This document shows positions 57,193 through 64,000 of a DNA stretch of 64,000 bases, one piece after another. A model generated the notes under the pieces. It saw nothing but the letters and a program-made list of their open reading frames with translations. It made no database searches and was not told the origin of the DNA. Both the position numbers and the translations under genes were made by a program. The stretch's first letter is position 1; each line of letters begins with the position of its first letter. The DNA is from Phoronis australis. Taxonomy: Eukaryota > Phoronida > Phoronidae. The stretch covers positions 508,275 to 572,274 of the forward strand of contig NMRA01000225.1 in the NCBI GenBank assembly GCA_002633005.1. The letters are read 5' to 3'.

Positions 57193-59131
57193 TCAGAGTA
57201 GTATTCTTATGCTTGAAAGATAACCTATTTATCCCATAAAGATGAACCTATTTATTTGCATCATCGCCACAATATCTTGTAGCCGTGCGCTTCAACTTGT
57301 TACATGAACTCACTTATATGCCAAGCACGGTACTCACGGCACTTACGCTACAAGATTACCTGTGAAAGTGTTGAATAAGCATTAAAGCTTTATTTCATGA
57401 TAAATTTATAATGAAATTTCAGTTTGTGAAATATAACACTGTGCGTTCCTGGCGGGTGCTATAAAAATAGGAGAGCGTACGACTAGTCGGCTGATCAACT
57501 AGACAATAACCACCGCCTCTAGGTGACCCCAATAGAGACGGTGAAGCTCCTATTGGGATCGTTGGCCAAATGGGTCAACGTTAGGCCGTTAAATTAAGTG
57601 CGTGTTTTAAGTTAATTCTTGTTAGGAGCGTTAAGTAATTGTTTGCGGCGTAAAATAACAATTTACGTCGTAAAGTAGTTATTACTTCACGGCGTAAAGT
57701 AAGTATTCACGGCGTTAAAAGTTATTTTAAAATAATTACTTTGCATAGCAAATAATTTGAACGATTGAAATATTTCTATGCCCTCTCGCCGGTTTAAGAC
57801 ATGACTGCGAAAATGTGCCTGATTCCCAAAACAAAGCCACGCGCGTTCTCATCTCCCGTAATCCGGGACGACCCTATCCACAGTCCGTTCCGGCAATTCA
57901 ATTTTTGATCTGAGTTTGTTGCACGTCTGCCTTCGTACAATCGTTGACAACGTTATGACGAATGCACCGAGTCGCTGCAGGGCCAGCGTCCAGCATATCA
58001 TACAACCAGTTGTGAAAAAAGATAAATTCTCACCCAAATCCATTCATTTCACTGGTAATCTGATCTCGTGGTCACGGCGCAATTCAACCACAGTTACTCG
58101 ATTTGTATACAACATTTCCTATCTGGTTTCTTTTAGTCTTCAGGTCAAGAGGCTAGCTCCTTCCTTACCAGTTTCACTTGATTCATTGTCAACAAAAATC
58201 ACAAAATTAACAATAATTAAGTTAACTCCACACTGCCAATTCAGCTGACATTACGATTAAACGTTCAAATAGATCAAGGCAAATAGCATGTAAAAGTTAT
58301 ATTGACCAAACGCAAATTTTCACTGAAGAATTAATCAGAAACCTTCAGATTTTTACTACTGCTAACGTTTACAGCTTTTTCTCGGCTTTGGGAAATCGAC
58401 TTGATATGAGCATTTTTGCTGGAGTTTTAATAAAAAAGTGTGATGAAAACAATTGAAAGCACTTTTTAGCTATCAATGTACCTCTCAAAAACGATGTTTT
58501 TACCCAAAGCGCATGATCATGGGACCACGGGAACGGCAAACTGCTGTAATTAACATAGATTTGCCTCGACTCAAATTTCAGAAAATATATACTTTATGGG
58601 TTAATAGACTCTAGTTAATTAAATATTTCACGAATAAGACAATATAACTGGGAGCACACGGAACCTTAAAGCATGATCCGTAGGCGGACTTGGGAGGGGG
58701 CTTCTGGGGGTGACCAAAACAATTGTAGGCGTTACTCGAACGAGAATTTTTGGTTGGCACCCATTGTGACTTCCAAAATCCCACAGAAGATGCTTTCAGT
58801 TCTTACTCAACCTATTCGGAGGTCAAAAACCTGGGAAGTTTATTCATTAGCATTACCCTGTGAATATCGAGCCACTCACTGAACTAACCATATATATATA
58901 TCAAACGTCTACACGAAACTCAACATTCGACGGGGCGGGGTCAACATATCTCGAACTATGGTATTATAGTAGCTTTATAAATTTCTAGGCATCAAGCTGC
59001 CAGCTGCTTGCTGTTTCCCTACGTGCCTAGCCTGCAGGCAGGTATCACGCAGTAGCACGCGCTTTAGCATTGGTTGATGTAACCTCGGAAGTCATTGCCA
59101 GCTTTACAACAACGTGAAAAATGGCGGACTA

Positions 59132-59415
59132 TAGAACGATTTTTAGCCTTGTCATGCAAGTGGCGTAGCAGCAAGTACTCCGTTTCTGCAGTAATGTTTA
59201 ATAGCTGCGTGCTTGAAGCACATACATGTACAATAAACACATATCTGGTCCGATTTAACCTGTGTGTTATTCATACTGTATGAATACAGGACAGCATCGT
59301 AAACAAAAGTCATCGACAGTAGAAAGATGCACTCCGGAAAGGCGCAACCACAATTTCTGAGATTCACATTTCCTGAACACAAATTTTAAGGACCAATTTG
59401 TCTATACAACAGACC
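59132..59415. mobile_element. foldback element, left arm
   Basis: Inverted partner of 59632-59890. Shared text includes CGATTTTTAGCCTTGTC, GTGCTTGAAGCAC, GTTATTCATACTGTAT and TTCACATTTCCTGAACA. The arms are about 260-285 bp with about 215 bp of loop. This arm is partly deleted in the second duplicate. Confidence 0.85.
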
Positions 59416-59631
59416 ACATTTACACTTCTTCCATCAGTCATGTCACTTTTCTCGCTGGTTCCCTGCGTGCCGCTAGATGGGGCGGTAGCCGCGCCAGCAC
59501 GCAGGTATCACTTAAATTTCCTCTGTAAATTTTTTTACACCGGCGTTTCTGATTGGCTAGTCGAATTCTCAACAGGCAGCGCTTTGCGCAAACAAACTGG
59601 CATGACTGATGGACTGAAGTGTAAATGTCAC
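59416..59631. other. foldback element, loop
   Basis: Contains GGTTCCCTGCGTGCCGCTAG near the left and TTACACCGGCGTTTCTGATT, then TTCTCAACAGGCAGCGCTTT, towards the right. The same segment appears in opposite orientation at about 62637-62745. No conserved ORF. Confidence 0.8.
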
Positions 59632-59892
59632 GGTGGTCTGTTGTACAGACAAATCGGTGCTTAAAATTATGTTCAGGAAATGTGAAGCCTACTAGAAATT
59701 GTATTGAGCCTTTTCGGAATACATCTTTCTACTGTCGATGACTTTTGTTTACGATAGTGTCCTTATACAGTATGAATAACACACCGGTTAAATCGGCCAC
59801 ATAATATGTGTTTATTGTGCATGTATGTGCTTCAAGCACGCGGCTATTAAACATCACTTCAGAAACGACAAGGCTAAAAATCGTTCACAGTC
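59632..59892. mobile_element. foldback element, right arm
   Basis: Reverse complement of the left arm, running up to the single-N join at 59893. Confidence 0.85.
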
Positions 59893-59893
59893 N
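59893..59893. other. assembly join (single N)
   Basis: One N at the end of the foldback arm; the next base starts the right copy of the 2.65-kb duplication. Confidence 0.9.
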
Positions 59894-62510
59894 GATTTTT
59901 CTGGAGGTTTCAAATAGGGTACTTGTCAGTGGCGGATTTAGGGGGGCAAGGGGGCCATGCCCCCTCTTAAATTCTCCCAGATACCATTTGGCAGTTTGGG
60001 TTGCGAATTGCTGACTAGCATATGCGCGCACCTAGGGGGCTCGGGGGGCAAATGCACCACGCATAAGGTTTGAACAAACCCCGATTACCGTTTTTTTAGT
60101 AAAAAGGTCCGCAAGCCCAAACATTCGAGACCCATGCATCCCTGCATTGCAGGCTGGGCGTGCGCATGTGGCGAAATTCTGGTTATTCCTGTGCCCTGCT
60201 CCCCCCTAACTCAAAATCCTGGATCCGCCCCTGACTTGTGAAAGGCCGTCAAAAACGCCATGATGAGTGAGACAGCGAAAATGTGTCGCTGAAGGAACAG
60301 AATACATTTAAAAACTTTTATGATTTTCTTTGAATTGGTCAAAAACTCGTAATCAATAACTTTGTTGTAATTTTAACTGTTTATTCACATAAAATTTGAA
60401 AACAACGGCACAGTGTAAAATTGGACACTGATTTTCTATGTTGCCGTAGGAATTTTGTTTACCATAGCAATATACCTTCGTCCATCTGCTTAGACTTTAA
60501 CGGGGAATAATTATGGGTTATACCACATACAGAGGAATGCTACTACCATATCCTAACGAGAATTCATTTCCCAACTCCAGGAGAAGTCGAGTTGGGATGT
60601 TCCCACATGAAATGAATTCGAGATAGGATATCAGAGTAGTATTATTATGCTTGAAAGATAACCTATTTATCCCATAAATATGAACCTATTTGCATCATCG
60701 CCACAATATCTTGTAGCCGTGCGCTTCAACTTGTTACATGAACTCACTTATATGCCAAGCACGGTACTCACGGCACTTACGCTACAAGATTACCTGTGAA
60801 AGTGTTGAATAAGCATTAAAGCTTTATTTCATGATAAATTTATAATGAAATTTCAGTTTGTGAAATATAACACTGTGCGTTCCTGGCGGGCGCTATAAAA
60901 ATAGGAGAGCGCACGACTAGTCGGCTGATCACGAACTTCTAAGCAACTAGACAATGACCACCACCTCTAGGTGACACCAATAGAGACGGTGAAGCTCCTA
61001 TTGGGATCGTTGGCCGAATGGGTCAACGTTAGGCCGTTAAATTAAGTGCGTGTTTTAAGTTAATTCTTGTTAGGAGCGTTAAGTAATTGTTTGCGGCGTA
61101 AAATAACAATTTACGTCGTAAAGTAGTTATTACTTCACGGCGTAAAGTAAGTATTCGCGGCGTTAAAAGTTATTTTAAAATAATTACTTTACATAGCAAA
61201 TAATTTGAACGATTGAAATATTTCTATGCCCTCTCGCCGGTTTAAGACATGACTGCGAAAATGTGCCTGATTCCCAAAACAAAGCCACGCGCTTTCTCAT
61301 CTCCCGTAATCCGGGACGACCCTATTCACAGTCCGTTCCGGCAATTCAATTTTTGATCTGAGTTTGTTCCACGGCATATCATGCAACAAGTTGTGAAAAA
61401 AGATAAATTCTCACCCAAATTCATTCATTTCATTGGTAATCTGATCTCGAGGTCACGGCGCAATTCAACCACAGTCACTCGATTTGTATTCAACATTTCC
61501 TATCTGGTTTCTTTTAGTCTTCAGGTCAAGAGGCTAGCTCCTTCCTTACCAGTTTCACTTGATTCAGTGTCAACAAAAGTCACAAAATTAGCAATAATTA
61601 AGTTAACTCCACACTGCCAATTCAGCTGACATTACGATTAAACGTTCAAATAGATCAAGGTAAATAGCATGTAAAAGTTATATTGACCAAACGCAAATTT
61701 TCACTGAATATTTAATCAGAAACCTTCAGAATTTTACTACTGCTAACGTTTACAGCTTTTTCTCGGCTTTGGGAAATCGACTTGATATGAGCATTTTTGC
61801 TGGAGTTTTAATAAAAAAGTGTGATGAAAGCAATTGAAAGCACTTTTTAGCTATCAATGTACCTCTCAAAAACGATGTTTTTACCCAAAGCGCATGATGA
61901 TGGGACCACGCGAACGGCAAACTGCTGTAATTAACATAGATTTGCCTCGACTCAAATTTCAGAAAATATATACTTTTATGGGTTAATAGACTCTAGTTAA
62001 TTAATCACGAATAAGACAATATAATTGGGAGCACACGGAACCTTAAAGCATGATCCGTAGGCGGACTTGGGAGGGGGCTTCTGGGGGTGACCAAAACAAT
62101 TGTAGGCGTTACTCGAACGAGAATTTTTGGTTGGCACCCATTGTGACTTCCAAAATCCCACAGAAGATGCTTTCAGTTCATACTCAACCTATTCGGAGGT
62201 CAGAAACCTGGGATGTTTATTCATTAGCATTACCCTGTGAATATCGAGCTACTCACTGAACTAACCATATACATATATCAAACGTCTACACGAAACTCAA
62301 CATTCGACAGGGCGGGGTCAACATATCTCGAACTATGGTATTATAGTAGCTTTATATATTTCCAGGCATCAAGCTGCCAGCTGTTTCCCTACGTGCCTAG
62401 CCAGCAGGCAGGTATCACGCAGTAGCACGCGCTTTAGCATTGGTTGATGTAACCTCGGCAGTCATTGCCAGCTTTACAACAACGTGAAAAATGGCGGACT
62501 ATAGAACGAC
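59894..62510. repeat. about 2.65-kb duplication, right copy
   Basis: Second version of 56458-59134. After 62510 the match to 59135-59321 is missing and resumes at 62512-62634 with 59323-59445. Confidence 0.92.
59927..60233 (+). mobile_element. hAT-like MITE, second copy within the duplication
   Basis: Same 307 bp as 56491-56797 with one or two indels, and the same ACTTGT flanks. Its presence in both copies shows that the insertion predates the divergence of the two versions. Confidence 0.8.
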
Positions 62511-62511
62511 A

Positions 62512-62780
62512 AAGATGCACTCCGGAAAGGCGCAACCGCAATTTCTGAGATTCACATTTCCTGAACACAAATTTTAAGGACCAATTTGTCTATACAACAG
62601 ACTACATTTACACTTCTTCCATCAGTCACGCCACTTTTTTGCGTAAAGCGCAGCCTGTTGAGAATTCGAGCAGCCAATCAGAAACGCCGGTGTAAAAAAA
62701 TCTCGAGGCTGCCACCTAGCGGCACGCAGGGAACCAGTGAGCTGCCAGCTAGACTCGGGAGCCTGTGGCTTCACAAATAG
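62512..62780. mobile_element. foldback element, second version with inverted loop
   Basis: A short left arm (62512-62634) matches 59323-59445. It is followed by GCAGCCTGTTGAGAATTCG, CAGAAACGCCGGTGTAA and GGCACGCAGGGAACC, the loop of the first version read in reverse complement. The right arm seems lost. Confidence 0.75.
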
Positions 62781-62980
62781 TCCATGAACTAAATACTAAC
62801 TGTTGTTCTTATGTACACTGGCATATTTTTGCAGTCTGTTCTAATAATTAGCGCCTCCTAATTTTATAATAATAGTGTTCTTGGTTTATTTTGTGTAATT
62901 GTTCTGTTTGTGTTAATGATTGGCATGATCCCTGAGGACAGTACAGTGATGATGTAATTTTTTTACTACAGTATAAGGTG

Positions 62981-63117
62981 GAACTTTCTAGAAGACTCTA
63001 GCATGGCAGCGATTAATGCAGTCTGGAATATTCTAGAGCCTAGTATATGTTTGTACAATGATTGGGTTGAGTCCGGAAAGTTCTAGAATGTGCTTAAATT
63101 GGTGAACAGTTCCAGAA
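62981..63117. promoter_or_regulatory. cluster of heat-shock-element-like sites
   Basis: Three alternating GAA/TTC arrays with two-base spacing are seen: GAACTTTCTAGAA (62981-62993), GAATATTCTAGAG (63026-63038, last unit imperfect) and GAAAGTTCTAGAA (63076-63088). A shorter TTCCAGAA lies at 63110-63117. Spacing is about 35-50 bp. HSF1 binds nGAAnnTTCnnGAAn. No heat-shock gene is visible in the window, so any target would lie to the right or elsewhere. Confidence 0.5.
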
Positions 63118-63196
63118 CAATGCATTAGTACGGTGGCCCGAAAGTATCATCGCTATTTTAGTTAATTAATTTTTTTATTTTTCCTTTTCCACCTAG

Positions 63197-63650
63197 GATG
63201 AAATATTTCAACCTAGGTGGAAATTATTTTCACCCGGGTGGAAAATATTTCAACCTAGGTGGAAATTATTTTCACCCGGGTGGAAACTATTATAACCTAC
63301 GTGGAAATTATTTTCACCTGGGTGGAAACTATTTCAACCTAGGTGGAAATTATTTCAAACTAGGTGGAAATTATTTTCACCCGGGTGGAAACTATTATAA
63401 CCTAGGTGGAAATTATTTTCACCCGGGTGGAAACTATTTCAACCTAGGTGGAAATTATTTCAACCTAGGTGGAAATTATTTTCCCCCGGGTGGAAAATAT
63501 TTCAACCTAGGTGGAAATTATTTTCACCCGGGTGGAAAATATTTCAACCTAGGTGGAAATTATTTTCACCCGGGTGGAAAATATTTCAACCTAGGTGGAA
63601 ATTATTTTCACCCGGGTGGAAATTATTTTCACCTGGGTGAAAATGTTATA
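63197..63650. repeat. 21-bp palindromic minisatellite, about 21 units
   Basis: Units alternate between a CCTAGG-centred and a CCCGGG-centred form, each an imperfect palindrome of the pattern TTTCAACCTAGGTGGAAAT or TTTTCACCCGGGTGGAAA. Because the unit is 21 bp, a frame stays open and would encode YFNLGGN/YFHPGGK heptads, but the sequence looks structural rather than coding. Confidence 0.95.
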
Positions 63651-64000
63651 CATCGGGGCACCTCTTTTCATCTGTGTTGTGATTGGATGAAGTCTTGTAG
63701 GCGAAGGTCGATTGGGCCAGCCATTTTGTTCAACAAAGTTCAGATTAGGTTGCAATTTCGGCGCCTTATCTGCCTCTTGGATTTGCCGCGGACTTTAACA
63801 GAGACAGTGTGATTACGTATTACTCCTAGTTCCAAAACAACTCTCTGAATAAAGTTGCCGGATTTCAGCAACGAACCCAAGCCATTAACAAATATAGTGT
63901 ATGGTGTAGAACGTTGAGAAATTTCCGATAAATAAATGACATATTGTTGTTGTCCAAAAGCCTCACCCTTCCCGTGCTGACAGGTTTCAAAGACTTAAAG
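63651..64000. other. right edge, no gene seen
   Basis: Unique-looking sequence with an inverted CCAAT box (GATTGG, about 63682) and an AATAAA at 63848-63853. No exon is supported. Confidence 0.35.

Larger units (their letters stand above)
56458..59134. repeat. about 2.65-kb duplication, left copy
   Basis: Matches 59894-62510 almost throughout, beginning GATTTTTCTGGAGGTTTC and ending GGCGGACTATAGAACGA. Small differences include about 40 bp around 57940-57980 present only here. It contains a MITE, a hairpin and AT-rich filler, with no gene. Confidence 0.92.

Noticed and set aside
63198-63812. 204-codon ORF with Tyr-Phe-Asn-Leu-Gly-Gly heptads on the plus strand
   Set aside because: The 21-bp palindromic minisatellite keeps the frame open because 21 is divisible by three. 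The sequence after the array is not protein-like, and no promoter or splice evidence supports it.

Overview
The window is animal nuclear DNA. Its genes carry GT-AG introns (69 nt to 5.6 kb) with phases that chain correctly, and the families (annexin, RNF213-like giant ATPase, THAP relics) are animal. Several MITE, foldback and non-LTR retroelement families and the short palindrome TAGGCCTA suggest a non-vertebrate, probably marine, genome; I cannot name the species. It is a draft assembly: three single-N joins (12692, 18301, 59893) and one N run (49574-49727) are each flanked by near-identical sequence on both sides.

Layout. 1-11.8 kb (+): the 3' part of a gene whose last three main exons each carry a Pro-x-Trp-Lys-Lys/Arg motif, with two microexons, a stop at 10858-10860 and a possible alternative last exon at 11.7 kb. 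11.8-15.3 kb: non-coding, with two MITEs and a gap-linked duplication. 15.3-30.3 kb (+): a complete nine-exon annexin gene (325 codons) with a perfect CRE and a TATA box just upstream. Its largest intron holds a gap-linked 1 kb duplication, an antisense broken non-LTR retrotransposon with a five-fold 145-bp internal tandem repeat, and a MITE. 30.6-32.7 kb: tandem units of about 0.9-1.0 kb. 34.5-36.4 kb: broken THAP-type DNA-binding fragments and a small acidic ORF on the other strand.

37.0-53.7 kb (-): most of an RNF213-like gene, dominated by one 11.2 kb exon. The protein has a third P-loop (AAA2-like), two full AAA+ sites and, about 630 residues from its end, a Cys/His cluster where RNF213 has its RZ finger. 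I find no RING finger. The 5' end is not identified. One intron contains the second duplication and two relics resembling a transposase helix-turn-helix. 53.7-64 kb: repeat-rich DNA with a 2.6 kb duplication across a gap, a hAT-like MITE in each copy, a foldback element whose loop is inverted between copies, four heat-shock-element-like sites and a 21-bp palindromic minisatellite.

The three host genes show no common pathway. The annexin should bind membranes in a calcium-dependent way, and the RNF213-like protein is a cytosolic AAA+ machine. The most interesting items are the RING-less RNF213-like protein, the loop inversion in the foldback element, the coincidence of assembly gaps with mobile-element edges, and the heat-shock-element cluster near the right end.
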